Source: Dakarella massiliensis
GTDB taxonomy: Bacteria > Pseudomonadota > Gammaproteobacteria > Burkholderiales > Burkholderiaceae_F
Assembly (NCBI RefSeq): GCF_001182045.1
Contig: NZ_CVTY01000007.1
Span: 868,001 to 932,000 of the forward strand
DNA: 64,000 bases
Direction: 5' to 3'
Within the stretch, counting starts at the first letter, position 1, and each line of letters opens with the position of its first letter. The translations under genes were made by a program, and so were the position numbers. Of this stretch, positions 9,927 through 18,640 are shown one piece after another. The notes under the pieces were generated by a model. It did not search any database, was not told where the DNA came from, and saw only the letters and a list, made by a program, of their open reading frames with translations.

Positions 9927-10436
9927 TTACTTCTGAGTTTCCTTTTGGGCCGTATTCTTATGGCTCCGCCGCATAGCAGCCGGGGCAATTTTCACGTAGG
10001 CAATGCCGGACTGGGCAAGCTTCTGCCGCTCTTTGTTCTGCTCGACGAGTTTCGCGAGCGTCGCCTCAGAAAGCACATCTTCGAGTTTCTGATTGAGCGA
10101 CGCCCACAGCTCGTGCGTCATACATTCAGCGCCGTCGTGGTGGCAGCTTGTTTTGCCGCCGCACTGCGTCGCGTCCAGATTGTCCTCAACAACATTGATG
10201 ATGTCGGCAGCCGAAATCTCGCAGGCACCGCGGGCAAGGCAGTAACCACCGCCAGGTCCCCGGACGCTGACAACGAGTCCGGCGCGACGCAGCTTTCCGA
10301 AGAGCTGCTCGAGGTAAGCAACCGAAATCGATTGCCGCTCGGCGATCTCCGTCAGCGAAACGGGGTTCTCGCCGGCATGGATAGCCATATCGAGAAGAGC
10401 CGTTACAGCAAAGCGTCCTTTGGTCGTCAGTCTCAT
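9927..10436 (-). CDS. iscR: Rrf2-family [2Fe-2S] regulator IscR
   Basis: Represses the isc operon when its cluster is loaded and, as apo-protein, controls other promoters. An N-terminal winged helix (about 1-80, MRLTTKGRFAVTALLD) is followed by the cluster site C92, C98, C105 and H108, the same spacing as E. coli IscR apart from one extra residue. At 169 residues it is slightly longer than E. coli (162) through its C-terminal tail. First gene of the operon; a candidate IscR operator lies upstream. Confidence 0.96.
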   Translation of the reverse strand: MRLTTKGRFAVTALLDMAIHAGENPVSLTEIAERQSISVAYLEQLFGKLRRAGLVVSVRGPGGGYCLARGACEISAADIINVVEDNLDATQCGGKTSCHHDGAECMTHELWASLNQKLEDVLSEATLAKLVEQNKERQKLAQSGIAYVKIAPAAMRRSHKNTAQKETQK

Positions 10437-10481
10437 TATTTTTCGGTTCCCTATTCAATCCCACCTAGATGAAACACAGAG

Positions 10482-10519
10482 ATCATACACCAATACCCGA
10501 CAATTTAACTCAGGATTAA
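10482..10519 (-). promoter_or_regulatory. Candidate isc promoter with IscR type-1-like operator
   Basis: On the minus strand a TATGAT -10 hexamer (10482-10487) lies about 45 bases before iscR. Just upstream, 10493-10518 contains the imperfect palindrome CCnGA-N9-TCnGG in an ATA..TTA context, resembling IscR type-1 sites (ATAnCCnGA..TCnGGnTA). It would cover the -35 region, which itself is weak. The placement fits repression by holo-IscR. Confidence 0.5.
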
Positions 10520-10548
10520 GTACGACGTGAGGCTTATTCGTATGGGGT

Positions 10549-10574
10549 AAAAAAAAGGCCGTCAGGAGACGGCC
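10549..10574 (-). terminator. Intrinsic terminator after the tyrosine phosphatase gene
   Basis: On the minus strand GGCCGTC/GACGGCC (10574-10568 with 10563-10557, AGGA/TCCT loop) is followed by eight T's (10556-10549). It separates the phosphatase gene from iscR. Confidence 0.85.
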
Positions 10575-10607
10575 TCTAAATAAGGGGAAAAAATAAAACC
10601 TCTGAAA

Positions 10608-11126
10608 CTAGTGCTCCGCTTCTCCCTTCTGGGGCTGGGGAGCCGGGGCATACATCGATACACGGCGCTTCACGATTTCAAGCAGCCCCTGGCAGGCATC
10701 CTCACAGTAGTCGAGCACCAGGTTGAAGCCATTCGTACCGCCGTAGTAGGGGTCAGGGATGACCGCGGCGTCGTACTCGCTCGCGTAGCGCATCAGCAGG
10801 TGCAGCTTATGGCGGAATACCGGGGGGCACTGGCGCTGAAGCTCTGAGAGATTCTCCCAGTCCATCGCCAGAATAAAGTCCGCGCTGGAATAGTCATCAA
10901 GCGTGATCTGGCGAGCCCGGTGGGCGGACAGATCGTAGCCGCGCTTGCGTCCGGCCAGCTGAGAACGGACATCAGGCGCTTCGCCGACGTGATAACCATG
11001 GGTGCCAGCGGAATCCACTGCGACTTCGGAACCTATGCCGGCGTCTGTCACCATTTTGCGAAAAACAGCTTCGGCAGTGGGGGACCGGCAGATGTTGCCC
11101 ATGCAGACAAAAAGGACTTTGATCAT
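10608..11126 (-). CDS. Low-molecular-weight protein-tyrosine phosphatase
   Basis: The N-terminus carries the CX5R phosphate loop (C8 to R14 in CMGNICRSPTAE) and the general-acid aspartate lies in IPDPYYGG, both diagnostic of LMW-PTPs. Bacterial members dephosphorylate tyrosine kinases of exopolysaccharide export (Wzb/Etp type) or have housekeeping roles. No kinase or capsule gene is nearby, so the target is unknown. At 172 residues it is a little longer than usual (about 150) owing to a polar C-terminal tail. An alternative, arsenate reductase of the ArsC-LMWP type, is less likely because no ars genes are present. Confidence 0.88.
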   Translation of the reverse strand: MIKVLFVCMGNICRSPTAEAVFRKMVTDAGIGSEVAVDSAGTHGYHVGEAPDVRSQLAGRKRGYDLSAHRARQITLDDYSSADFILAMDWENLSELQRQCPPVFRHKLHLLMRYASEYDAAVIPDPYYGGTNGFNLVLDYCEDACQGLLEIVKRRVSMYAPAPQPQKGEAEH

Positions 11127-11258
11127 ATATTCCGAGAGTAAAAAAGTAGCTGTCCGCCGCCAAGGCGGGCAATTATCCGCTCTATCGTACCGCTTTTATT
11201 TACGAATTCAAGAGTAGGAATGATACGGATTGTTGCAAACGCTGTTCTTTTCCGTGTT

Positions 11259-13289
11259 TCAGGCCTTTTCGGGCAGGTCCGGAACCGAGGCTCCGAAGAG
11301 CCTTTTCTTAAGCGCATCAAGCTGATCACGGACTGCCGCAGCCTTCTCAAATTCGAGATCACGGGCATAGGCCGCCATCTGCTTCTCCAGCTGCTTCACG
11401 CGCTGAGAGACCGCCTTTTCGTCCGAGAGATCCGTCGTGTCCTCCTCAGACTTCACCTCAGGCGCCCGGTAGACGCCGTCAATGATGTCGCGGACTTCCT
11501 TCTTGATGCCCTTCGGAACAATATGGTGCTCTTCATTAAACGCCATCTGCTTCGCACGGCGGCGGTTCGTTTCCGTGATGGCGGCCTTCATGGAGTCCGT
11601 CATCTGATCCGCGTAGAGAATCGCCTTCCCTTCCAGATTCCGGGCCGCGCGGCCAATCGTCTGCACAAGGCTCCGCTCGCTTCGGAGGAAGCCCTCCTTA
11701 TCCGCGTCCAGAATGGCGACAAGTGACACCTCAGGAATATCGAGACCCTCACGAAGCAGATTGATGCCGACCAGAACATCAAACACTCCCTGACGGAGAT
11801 CCCGGATGATTTCGACACGCTCCACCGTATCGATTTCAGAGTGAAGGTAACGCACCTTCACCTTATTCTCGGCGAGGAACTCCGTGAGGTCCTCCGCCAT
11901 CTTCTTCGTAAGCGTTGTGATCAGCACACGTTCGCCCTTGGCAGTGCGCTCATAGATTTCAGAAAGCACATCATCCACCTGGGTCTTCGCGGGCCGGACC
12001 TCAACCTCCGGATCGAGAAGCCCGGTCGGACGCACCACCTGCTCCACCACCTGAGCCGAGTGCTCGAGCTCCCACTGCGCGGGGGTAGCTGAAACGAAGA
12101 TCGAGCGGCGCATCTTGTGCTCAAACTCATCAAACCGGAGCGGCCGGTTATCGAGCGCCGAGGGAAGGCGGAAGCCGTATTCGACGAGCGTCGTCTTGCG
12201 GGAGAGATTCCCGCGGTACATGCCGCCGATCTGCCCCATCGTCACATGGCTCTCGTCAAAAAACATGATGGAGTCCGCGGGGAAATAGTCGAGCAGGCAC
12301 GCAGGCGGCTCCCTGGGCTTCAGCCCCGAAAGATGCCGCGTGTAGTTCTCAATGCCCTTGCAGAACCCCACTTCCTGCAGCATCTCAAGGTCAAAAAGCG
12401 TCCGCTGCTGAAGGCGCTGCGCCTCCACGACCTTCCCTTCCTTCTGGAAGAATTCGACGCGGTCCCGCAGTTCCTCTTTGATGGACTCAATCGCCCGCAT
12501 CACGTCATCCTTCGGCGTCACGTAGTTCGAAGCCGGATAGACCACGAACCGCGGCACCTTCTGAATCACGTGACCGGTGAGCGGGTCAAAGAGACTCACC
12601 TCATCCACTTCATCATCAAAGAGCTCAATCCGGACTGCCGTTTCCGAGTGTTCCGAGGGGAAGATATCGATCGTGTCGCCCCTGACGCGGAACGTGCCGC
12701 GGCGGAACTCCATGTCGCTTCGCTTGTACTGCATGCCGACCAGCTGCCGCACGAAGTCCTCGCGGGTCTTCGTGTCACCGCGCCGGATGATGAGACGCAT
12801 CTTCGTGTAGCTCTCAGGCTCCCCGATGCCGTAGATCGCGGAGACCGTCGCCACGATGATCACGTCGCGCCGCTCGAGGATTGATTTCGACGCGGAAAGC
12901 CGCATCTGCTCAATGTGATCATTGATCGCGGAATCCTTCTCTATATAGAGATCCCGTGACGGCACATATGCTTCCGGCTGGTAGTAGTCGTAGTACGACA
13001 CGAAGTACTCCACTGCGTTTTCCGGGAAGAAATCCCGGAATTCCGAGTAGAGCTGCGCTGCGAGCGTCTTGTTCGGCGCCATGACGAGCGTCGGAACCCT
13101 GGTGCGCGCAATGATGTTCGCCATCGTGAAGGTCTTTCCGGACCCCGTGACGCCAAGAAGCGTCTGCCCCATCAGTCCGTCATCAAGCCCCTCACAGAGT
13201 TTTCGGATTGCCTCAGGCTGATCGCCGCTTGGCTCATAAGGCGCATGAAGGATGAAAGGCGAATGGGGAAATGAAATGACTTTATCCAC
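11259..13289 (-). CDS. uvrB: UvrABC excision nuclease subunit B
   Basis: The damage-verifying helicase of nucleotide excision repair, acting between UvrA and UvrC. Walker A is GVTGSGKT, the beta-hairpin region includes [12 protein letters not shown], the DEAD-type box is DESHVT, and the C-terminal UVR coiled coil (about 635-670) contains the UvrC-binding helix. The 676-residue length is typical. The start is a GTG at 13289 with GAGG seven bases upstream; no better ATG is available before the conserved PSGDQPEAI. Divergent from the aminotransferase gene. Confidence 0.97.
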   Translation of the reverse strand: MDKVISFPHSPFILHAPYEPSGDQPEAIRKLCEGLDDGLMGQTLLGVTGSGKTFTMANIIARTRVPTLVMAPNKTLAAQLYSEFRDFFPENAVEYFVSYYDYYQPEAYVPSRDLYIEKDSAINDHIEQMRLSASKSILERRDVIIVATVSAIYGIGEPESYTKMRLIIRRGDTKTREDFVRQLVGMQYKRSDMEFRRGTFRVRGDTIDIFPSEHSETAVRIELFDDEVDEVSLFDPLTGHVIQKVPRFVVYPASNYVTPKDDVMRAIESIKEELRDRVEFFQKEGKVVEAQRLQQRTLFDLEMLQEVGFCKGIENYTRHLSGLKPREPPACLLDYFPADSIMFFDESHVTMGQIGGMYRGNLSRKTTLVEYGFRLPSALDNRPLRFDEFEHKMRRSIFVSATPAQWELEHSAQVVEQVVRPTGLLDPEVEVRPAKTQVDDVLSEIYERTAKGERVLITTLTKKMAEDLTEFLAENKVKVRYLHSEIDTVERVEIIRDLRQGVFDVLVGINLLREGLDIPEVSLVAILDADKEGFLRSERSLVQTIGRAARNLEGKAILYADQMTDSMKAAITETNRRRAKQMAFNEEHHIVPKGIKKEVRDIIDGVYRAPEVKSEEDTTDLSDEKAVSQRVKQLEKQMAAYARDLEFEKAAAVRDQLDALKKRLFGASVPDLPEKA

Positions 13290-13347
13290 GGAACCTCGCT
13301 TTTTTAACGCATTTGTTTGGCATTACCCGGCGTGCCATAAGGAGAAA

Positions 13348-13356
13348 ATCGTAGCA
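13348..13356 (-). promoter_or_regulatory. Candidate extended -10 promoter of uvrB
   Basis: On the minus strand TGCTACGAT (TG-n-TACGAT) lies about 60 bases before the uvrB GTG. No good -35 is visible, as is usual for extended -10 promoters. Confidence 0.35.
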
Positions 13357-13397
13357 CCTGACGCCCTTTTGGGAACGGCCGGGGCATACACTCTGTA

Positions 13398-13403
13398 TAT
13401 ACT
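13398..13403 (+). promoter_or_regulatory. Candidate -10 element for the aminotransferase gene
   Basis: TATACT within CTGTATATACTT, about 106 bases before the aminotransferase start. No matching -35 is apparent, so support is weak. Confidence 0.3.
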
Positions 13404-13508
13404 TTTATTCACGGCTTTTTTCCATAACCCACTCCGAAGCACTCCTTCCCGACTGCTTGTGACGCCGGGACGCCGATGCTTCTCTTTTATTGCTGGAATC
13501 ACATCAAT

Positions 13509-14717
13509 ATGACAGATAAGCTCTTTGCAGAAGTTGCTGGTGCCCCTGAAGACCCCATTCTGGGTGTCGGTCAGCAGTACAAAGCCGATCCCCGTGCCGA
13601 AAAGGTGAATCTGAGCGTCGGTGTCTATCAGACTGAAGAAGGCAAGATCCCGGTTCTGCGCGCTGTGCGTGAAGCCGAAACCCGCCTCTACAACGCCGCC
13701 GCCCCTCACGGTTACGGCCAGATTTCCGGCAATCCGGCTCTCGGCGCTTTTGTCCAGGAACTGCTGTTCGGCAAGGACTCTGAAGTCGTCCGCTCCCGCC
13801 GCGCCTGCACGGTGCAGTCGCTCGGCGGCACCGGCGCTATCAAGCTCGCCGCTGACCTCCTCCACGTTGTCGTCGGCAAGACCAAGGCCGCGACCTCTGT
13901 TCCGACCTGGGGCAACCACAACGCCATCTTCAAGCAGGCCGGCTTCGACGTTTCCCACTACCAGTACTACAACAAGGCTGACGGCACGATCGCCTTTGAG
14001 CAGCTGCTCGCTGACCTCCGCGCGAAGGAAGCCGGCACCGTCGTCATTCTGCACGCCTGCTGCCACAACCCGACTGGTCTCGACTTCACGGCTGATCAGT
14101 GGAAGGAAGTCCTCCAGATCGTGATCGACCGCGGCCTCGTTCCGCTCCTCGATATCGCCTACCAGGGCTTCGACCGCGGCCTCGAAGAAGACGCTTTCTC
14201 GATCCGGCTCTTTGCTGAATCCGGCATCAGCTTCCTCGTCTCCTCCTCCTTCTCCAAGTCCTTCAGCCTGTACGGTGAACGTGTCGGCGGCCTGACGGTT
14301 GTCTGCCAGAATGCTGATGAAGCGGCCCGCGTGCTCTCCCAGGTGAAGCAGATGGCCCGCGCCAACTACTCCAACCCGCCGAACTACGGCGCCTCCCTCG
14401 TCGCCACTGTTGCCGGTGACCCGGTGCTCCGCGCTCAGTGGGAAGAGGAACTCGGCGAAATGCGCGCCCGTATCCGCTCGATGCGTGTTGCCCTGAAGAA
14501 CGCGATGGACGCCGAAGGCTCCCCGCGTGACTTCAGCTTCGTGACGGCACAGGACGGCATGTTCTCCTTCACGGGCTTCACCCCGGATCAGGTTGAGCGC
14601 CTGAAGAAGGAATACGGTATCTACGCTGTGGCGAACGGCCGTATCTGCATTGCCGGCCTCAATAACCACAACGTGCAGTACGTGGCAAAGGCTTTCACCG
14701 CCGTTCAGAAGAACTGA
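13509..14717 (+). CDS. Aromatic-amino-acid / aspartate aminotransferase, class I
   Basis: A PLP-dependent aminotransferase of the AspC/TyrB (I-gamma) group, 402 residues from the ATG at 13509. The opening (EVAGAPEDPILGVGQQYKAD) and VNLSVGVYQTEEGKIPVL are typical. The PLP lysine is in SSSFSKSFSLYGERVG, and NPTG appears in CCHNPTGLDF. The family exchanges amino groups between aspartate, phenylalanine or tyrosine and 2-oxoglutarate; aspartate versus aromatic specificity cannot be decided by eye. An upstream in-frame extension to 13476 has no conservation. Codon use is strongly biased, hinting at high expression. A tRNA-Asn gene follows. Confidence 0.92.
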   Translation: MTDKLFAEVAGAPEDPILGVGQQYKADPRAEKVNLSVGVYQTEEGKIPVLRAVREAETRLYNAAAPHGYGQISGNPALGAFVQELLFGKDSEVVRSRRACTVQSLGGTGAIKLAADLLHVVVGKTKAATSVPTWGNHNAIFKQAGFDVSHYQYYNKADGTIAFEQLLADLRAKEAGTVVILHACCHNPTGLDFTADQWKEVLQIVIDRGLVPLLDIAYQGFDRGLEEDAFSIRLFAESGISFLVSSSFSKSFSLYGERVGGLTVVCQNADEAARVLSQVKQMARANYSNPPNYGASLVATVAGDPVLRAQWEEELGEMRARIRSMRVALKNAMDAEGSPRDFSFVTAQDGMFSFTGFTPDQVERLKKEYGIYAVANGRICIAGLNNHNVQYVAKAFTAVQKN

Positions 14718-14767
14718 ACGCGGTATACCGTAAATGCGTCAGAAAAGATTCCTTCAAAAATTTTTTC

Positions 14768-14796
14768 TTGACAATACGAGGATAAATCTGTAAAGT
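14768..14796 (+). promoter_or_regulatory. Sigma-70 promoter of tRNA-Asn
   Basis: A perfect TTGACA (14768-14773), 17-base spacer and TAAAGT (14791-14796), ending 14 bases before the mature tRNA. Confidence 0.8.
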
Positions 14797-14810
14797 TAAT
14801 CCTCGTTGAT

Positions 14811-14886
14811 TCCCCGATAGCTCAGTCGGTAGAGCAACGGACTGTTAATCCGTGGGTCGTTGGTTCGAGCCCAACTCGGGGAGCCA
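14811..14886 (+). tRNA. tRNA-Asn (anticodon GTT)
   Basis: A 76-base cloverleaf: acceptor TCCCCGA/TCGGGGA, D-arm AGCTCAGTCGGTAGAGC, anticodon loop with GTT, GGTTCGAGCC T-arm and an encoded CCA end. It has its own promoter and terminator. Confidence 0.97.
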
Positions 14887-14893
14887 GAATTTC

Positions 14894-14925
14894 AAAAGCC
14901 AGAAAGCGAAAGCTTTCTGGCTTTT
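14894..14925 (+). terminator. Terminator of tRNA-Asn
   Basis: A perfect 14-bp stem (14894-14907 with 14912-14925) capped by a GAAA loop and ending in T's. Confidence 0.9.
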
Positions 14926-14963
14926 TCTGTTTCAGCCCCGCAAACCGGGGCTTTCCGTAAATG

Positions 14964-14989
14964 AAAAGGGCGCGTCGCTGCGCCCTTTT
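14964..14989. terminator. Terminator of the ornithine decarboxylase gene
   Basis: AAAAGGGCGC/GCGCCCTTTT (14964-14973 with 14980-14989) with a six-base loop. It is symmetrical and lies just after the minus-strand decarboxylase stop, so it may work in both directions. Confidence 0.8.
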
Positions 14990-15011
14990 CTGTTATTAAA
15001 TCAATAAGTCA

Positions 15012-17228
15012 CTAATCCGGAATGCCGCGTCCAAACCCCATCCGGAGTCCAAGTTCGCGCGCCCGCTCGCGGGTAAGCACATAGCCATAAATCCTGCGGC
15101 GCCCATCCGGATCCTTTTCGATATAGACCCCCTGAAGCTCAGGCGTAAATCCGGGAAGCCGGTTCACCCCTTCTTCAAGCGCGAGGAAGTAATCAAGCAC
15201 CACACCCTCCCAGACTTCACCCGGAACGCAGGTGATGACACCCGGAGGATACGGGAGCGCTCCTTCAAGCGCGATCCGGCCCCGGGCTTCAGAAAGCGGA
15301 ATCAGCTCGCAGTTCCCGCGCACCAGCTCGTAATTCGCCGCCTGGGGAAGCATCGCGCGGCGCGGCAGCTCATCCTTTCTGAACATCGCCTTCTGGATCG
15401 ACTTCAGATCGTACTCGCGGTAGTAGTCGTGAAGCTCCTGGCAGAGGTCGCGGATTGTATAGTCGCGGTACCGTTCGGCGTGATTCCGGTACAGAACCGG
15501 GAGCACTTCGGAGAGCGGTGCGTTCGCGTCCAGGAGCCGTTCGAAATGCGCGATCCGGTTCACGAGGTTTTCCATCTTCGCGAGATCTTCCGCCGGAGTC
15601 ATGAGGAAGAGGATCGAATTCAGGTCCGCCTTCTCCGGCACGATACCGTTTTCACGCAGGTACTCAGCGAGGATCCCGGCCGGCACGCCAAACGCCTCAT
15701 ACTCCCCGCGCTCCACATTGATGCCGGGAGTCGTGAGAAGGAACTTGCACGGATCCACGAAGTACTGATCGGGACCGTAGTCCTCAAACCCGTGCCACTT
15801 CGCGCCAGGCTCATACTTGAAGAACCGGAGGTCCTTCGCGATCTGCTCGGTCGGATAGCTGTCCCAGGGCTTCCCGTCCACCTCAGGCGGAATAAACGGG
15901 CGGATATAGCGGCAGGTCTTCAGAAGATACTTTCTCGCCTCGATCCCGACCTTCACGCAGTCATCCCAGAGGAGACGCCCGGACGCGCCGGCATGCATCT
16001 GCGCGTTGACGTCAAGCGCCGAGAAAAGCGGATAGAAGGGGCTGGTCGACGCGTGCATCATGAAGGCGGAGTTAAGCCGCTTATGCGATACGTAACGCTT
16101 CTGCCCCTTGATGTGGCTGTCCTTCTTATGGATCTGTGAGGTCTGAGAGAAACCAGCAAGCTGCTTATGCACGGACTGCGTGACAAAGATCCCCGGATCC
16201 TCAGGGCCCAGTTCAAGAAGGAGCGGCGAGCAGTCCTTCATCATCGGAATGAACTGTTCGTACCCCACCCACGCGGAGTCAAAGAGGATGTAGTCGCAGA
16301 GGTGACCGATCCGGTCAACGATCTGACGCGCATTCCCGATCGTTCCGTCATAGGTGCCGAGCTGAATCACCGCGAGGCGGAAGGGGCGCTTCGCTTTGGC
16401 GCGCTCCGGATCCGCTTCCGCCGCGATTCTGCGGATGTAATCCTCATCGAAGCAGTGGTTATCGATCCCGCCGATGAACCCATAGGCGTTCCGTGCGGTT
16501 TCGAGATACACCGCCGTGGCACCCGCCTGAATCAGGGCGCCGTGCTGCACGGACTTGTGGTTATTGCTGTCGTAGAGCACCAGGTCACCCGGCGCGAGAA
16601 GCGCAGTGAGCACCACCTGGTTTGAGGCTGACGTACCGCCGAGCACAAAGTACGTGTTATCGGCATTGAACACCTTCGCCGCGTTCCTCTGGGCCTCGTA
16701 CGGGTAGCCCTCGTGAATCAGGAGGTCTCCCATCGACACGTCCGCGTTGCAGAGATCCGAGCGGAAGATGTTTTCACCGAAGAAGTTATAGAACTCGCGC
16801 CCCACGGGATGACGGCGGAAAAACGCGCCGCCCTGATGCCCCGGGCAGTCAAACTGGCTCTTCCCCTCCTCCACATACTTCTCAAGCGCGCCGAAGAATG
16901 GCGGGAGAAGCGAGTCCTCATAGCGCTGCGCGGCGGCGTCGATCTGACGGCCGTTATAAGCAAGATTAGTGGGATTGTTATCAATCACCTGGGAAACCTG
17001 ACCGATCAGATCCGGAGGAAAGGTTCCCGTACCGTCCTTCACAAGGACAATCGGTATCTCAAAGGCGTGCGCCTTGACGCGGGAGAGCAGACCGCGGTCC
17101 GCCTCGGTCGCCGTCATGACAATGACAGAGGACTCCGTCAGGTCAGAGGAGCGGATATCGACAACGGTTCTTTCCGCCTGGAAGGCTTTGCGCGCTTCAG
17201 GCGTAGCTGCGATGGAAAGCTTTTTCAA
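15012..17228 (-). CDS. speC: Ornithine decarboxylase (SpeC/SpeF type)
   Basis: A fold-type I PLP decarboxylase that makes putrescine from ornithine. From the wing domain through the catalytic and C-terminal domains it closely follows E. coli SpeC, e.g. VHKQLAGFSQTSQIHKKDSH around the PLP lysine, MHASTSPFYPLFSALDVNAQ and GALPYPPGV near the end. Lysine and arginine decarboxylases differ at these stretches. The TTG at 17228 (LKKLSIAA) is the chosen start: it aligns with the start of SpeC and has GAAGAGGG five bases upstream, giving 738 residues. An upstream TTG at 17288 would add 20 unconserved residues with no Shine-Dalgarno. No putrescine antiporter (potE) is adjacent, which favours the biosynthetic role, though SpeF is possible. 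Confidence 0.9.
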   Translation of the reverse strand: MKKLSIAATPEARKAFQAERTVVDIRSSDLTESSVIVMTATEADRGLLSRVKAHAFEIPIVLVKDGTGTFPPDLIGQVSQVIDNNPTNLAYNGRQIDAAAQRYEDSLLPPFFGALEKYVEEGKSQFDCPGHQGGAFFRRHPVGREFYNFFGENIFRSDLCNADVSMGDLLIHEGYPYEAQRNAAKVFNADNTYFVLGGTSASNQVVLTALLAPGDLVLYDSNNHKSVQHGALIQAGATAVYLETARNAYGFIGGIDNHCFDEDYIRRIAAEADPERAKAKRPFRLAVIQLGTYDGTIGNARQIVDRIGHLCDYILFDSAWVGYEQFIPMMKDCSPLLLELGPEDPGIFVTQSVHKQLAGFSQTSQIHKKDSHIKGQKRYVSHKRLNSAFMMHASTSPFYPLFSALDVNAQMHAGASGRLLWDDCVKVGIEARKYLLKTCRYIRPFIPPEVDGKPWDSYPTEQIAKDLRFFKYEPGAKWHGFEDYGPDQYFVDPCKFLLTTPGINVERGEYEAFGVPAGILAEYLRENGIVPEKADLNSILFLMTPAEDLAKMENLVNRIAHFERLLDANAPLSEVLPVLYRNHAERYRDYTIRDLCQELHDYYREYDLKSIQKAMFRKDELPRRAMLPQAANYELVRGNCELIPLSEARGRIALEGALPYPPGVITCVPGEVWEGVVLDYFLALEEGVNRLPGFTPELQGVYIEKDPDGRRRIYGYVLTRERARELGLRMGFGRGIPD

Positions 17229-17361
17229 TTTTCCCTCTTCAATCGATAGGAACACTCCGGATCCTTCGCTTTGCGACTCTGCAGCCAATGAGGAAAGTCG
17301 GATCTGCTCCGGCAGGAGTTGACGATCAGGTGGTTCCGCTCAGGGCGAAACCGGCGTTTTC

Positions 17362-17370
17362 ATGATACCA
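17362..17370 (-). promoter_or_regulatory. Candidate extended -10 promoter of the ornithine decarboxylase gene
   Basis: Minus-strand TGGTATCAT (TG-n-TATCAT) about 134 bases before the proposed TTG start. No clear -35 is visible. The implied leader is about 125 bases. Confidence 0.35.
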
Positions 17371-17477
17371 ACTGAGGGGGTCAGCGTCTGCGGAAATTCT
17401 TCAGGAATTCGTAAGCAATTGACGGGAAAAATTTCGGCGCGAGGTCGGGCGATTTAGCGTAAAACGCTGAAGGAATA

Positions 17478-17511
17478 AAAAATCCGCACTGCGTAAACAG
17501 TGCGGATTTTT
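17478..17511 (-). terminator. Terminator of tRNA-Ala
   Basis: A perfect 14-bp stem (17478-17491 with 17498-17511) with a six-base loop; on the minus strand it ends in a T-run. Confidence 0.9.
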
Positions 17512-17517
17512 GGAAAC

Positions 17518-17593
17518 TGGTGGAGAAGAGGAGGATCGAACTCCCGACCTCAGCGATGCGAACGCTGCGCTCTCCCAGCTGAGCTACTTCCCC
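17518..17593 (-). tRNA. tRNA-Ala (anticodon CGC)
   Basis: A 76-base cloverleaf on the minus strand: acceptor GGGGAAG/CTTCTCC (one G-T pair), D-arm AGCTCAGCTGGGAGAGC, anticodon loop TTCGCAT giving CGC, T-arm GGGAGTTCGATCC and encoded CCA. It reads GCG, a codon used heavily in this GC-rich genome. Confidence 0.95.
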
Positions 17594-17605
17594 GTGAGAT
17601 TTAGT

Positions 17606-17634
17606 ATTTTACAGAAATTGCCGGAAAATGCAAA
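17606..17634 (-). promoter_or_regulatory. Promoter of tRNA-Ala
   Basis: On the minus strand TTTGCA (17634-17629), a 17-base spacer and TAAAAT (17611-17606), 12 bases before the tRNA. Confidence 0.6.
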
Positions 17635-17675
17635 CCTGTCATCAGCGGTCAGCCGCATTCCCGTGTTTCCGCAAA

Positions 17676-18077
17676 TTACTTCTTCCAGGTTCCGTTGCGG
17701 ACGATCACGCGATAACCATCGGGATCCTCAAAAGCGGCGGAGTCACCGTCAGCGTAAAGCTGCGGGTTCGTCACCTGCTGGAAGCCGGCATCAAAAAGCT
17801 GCCCGAGTGTCTTCTTCCAGACTTCGTGCTCCGGAATGGAAAGCACAATAAAGTGATTGGGAGTCGGAGCGCGCGGCACTTCATCCTCGCCCCGCTTCTG
17901 CGAAAACTCGAACTGGTAGGGCCAGTCCTTGTGCCCGCAGATCACGCCGTCCCAGCCAACCTGGGCCTCATAGCGGTCGAGAACCTCGAACCCGAGCCCA
18001 TTGCAATAGAAATTGATGAGCTTTTCGAGATTGTTCGTTGAGCGGGAAAGACGAATCTTCGGAACGACGGAATCCAT
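17676..18077 (-). CDS. VOC (glyoxalase/bleomycin-resistance) family protein
   Basis: A 133-residue protein with the paired beta-alpha-beta-beta-beta layout of the vicinal-oxygen-chelate fold: IRLSRSTNNLEKLINFYCNGLGFEV opens module 1 in the usual way (the helix before GLGFE), and FEDPDGYRVIV closes module 2. The ATG at 18077 has a GGAGG Shine-Dalgarno; a longer in-frame reading to 18116 has none. Members range from metalloenzymes to drug-binding proteins, and the activity cannot be assigned. It is divergent from holC and not in an operon. Confidence 0.78.
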   Translation of the reverse strand: MDSVVPKIRLSRSTNNLEKLINFYCNGLGFEVLDRYEAQVGWDGVICGHKDWPYQFEFSQKRGEDEVPRAPTPNHFIVLSIPEHEVWKKTLGQLFDAGFQQVTNPQLYADGDSAAFEDPDGYRVIVRNGTWKK

Positions 18078-18200
18078 GTAACGCCTCCACTGAAGGAAAA
18101 CACATATAGTTAACATTATGGACAGGAGAGGCCCTCAAGGCAAAGATTTATCACCGCTCCAAAGCCCGGATTCCGGCCCAAACGCTCTATATGGCTGAAT

Positions 18201-18635
18201 ATGAAACAGATAGATTTTCACTTCAATGTCGGTAACCGACTCTTCTACGCCTGCCGTTTCGTGAATAAGGTCTGGGGAATGGGACTGTCGGTCGCCGTAT
18301 GGAGCTCAGACAGGATGCGGCTCGATGACTTCAACCGCCGTCTCTGGGCGTTTGATGACATGTCCTTTATCCCGCACGCCTTTGCGGGAGGACCTGACGC
18401 GGAGTCGGCCCGCGTGATTCTTTCTCCTGATCCGACGGCTCTTCCGGATTCCGACGTGCTGCTGCTTCTCGATGAGGGAACGCCGCCTGACTATGAGAAT
18501 CTCTTCCAGCGGTTTGACCGCGTGGTGGATATCGTCTCCTCCATTCCGGAAGAAACCGAAGCGGCCCGCAACCGCTATAGAATCTATCTTCATCACAAGT
18601 ATCCTCTGAAGGCTTACGACCAGGGAAGGCGCTGA
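18201..18635 (+). CDS. holC: DNA polymerase III chi subunit
   Basis: A 144-residue HolC: IDFHFNVGNRLFYACRFVNK at the start, the conserved LDDFNRRLW and FIPHAF in the middle, and VVDIVS near the end. Chi links the clamp-loader psi subunit to single-stranded-DNA-binding protein. It is followed after 5 bases by an unnamed Pro-rich gene and then valS, an order kept in betaproteobacteria; pepA, usually upstream, is absent here. The start has no strong Shine-Dalgarno. Confidence 0.9.
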   Translation: MKQIDFHFNVGNRLFYACRFVNKVWGMGLSVAVWSSDRMRLDDFNRRLWAFDDMSFIPHAFAGGPDAESARVILSPDPTALPDSDVLLLLDEGTPPDYENLFQRFDRVVDIVSSIPEETEAARNRYRIYLHHKYPLKAYDQGRR

Positions 18636-18640
18636 ACACC

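Noticed and set aside
13385..13412. Possible LexA (SOS) box between uvrB and the aminotransferase gene (CTGTATATACTT).
   Set aside because: Only one half-site fits CTGT-N8-ACAG; the other half is TTAT on one strand and not ACAG. No confident SOS box.
17340..17364. Seven-codon upstream ORF (MKTPVSP) in the ornithine decarboxylase leader, reminiscent of speFL.
   Set aside because: Its ATG overlaps the candidate -10 hexamer and so would not be on the transcript; there is no Shine-Dalgarno and no similarity to SpeFL.
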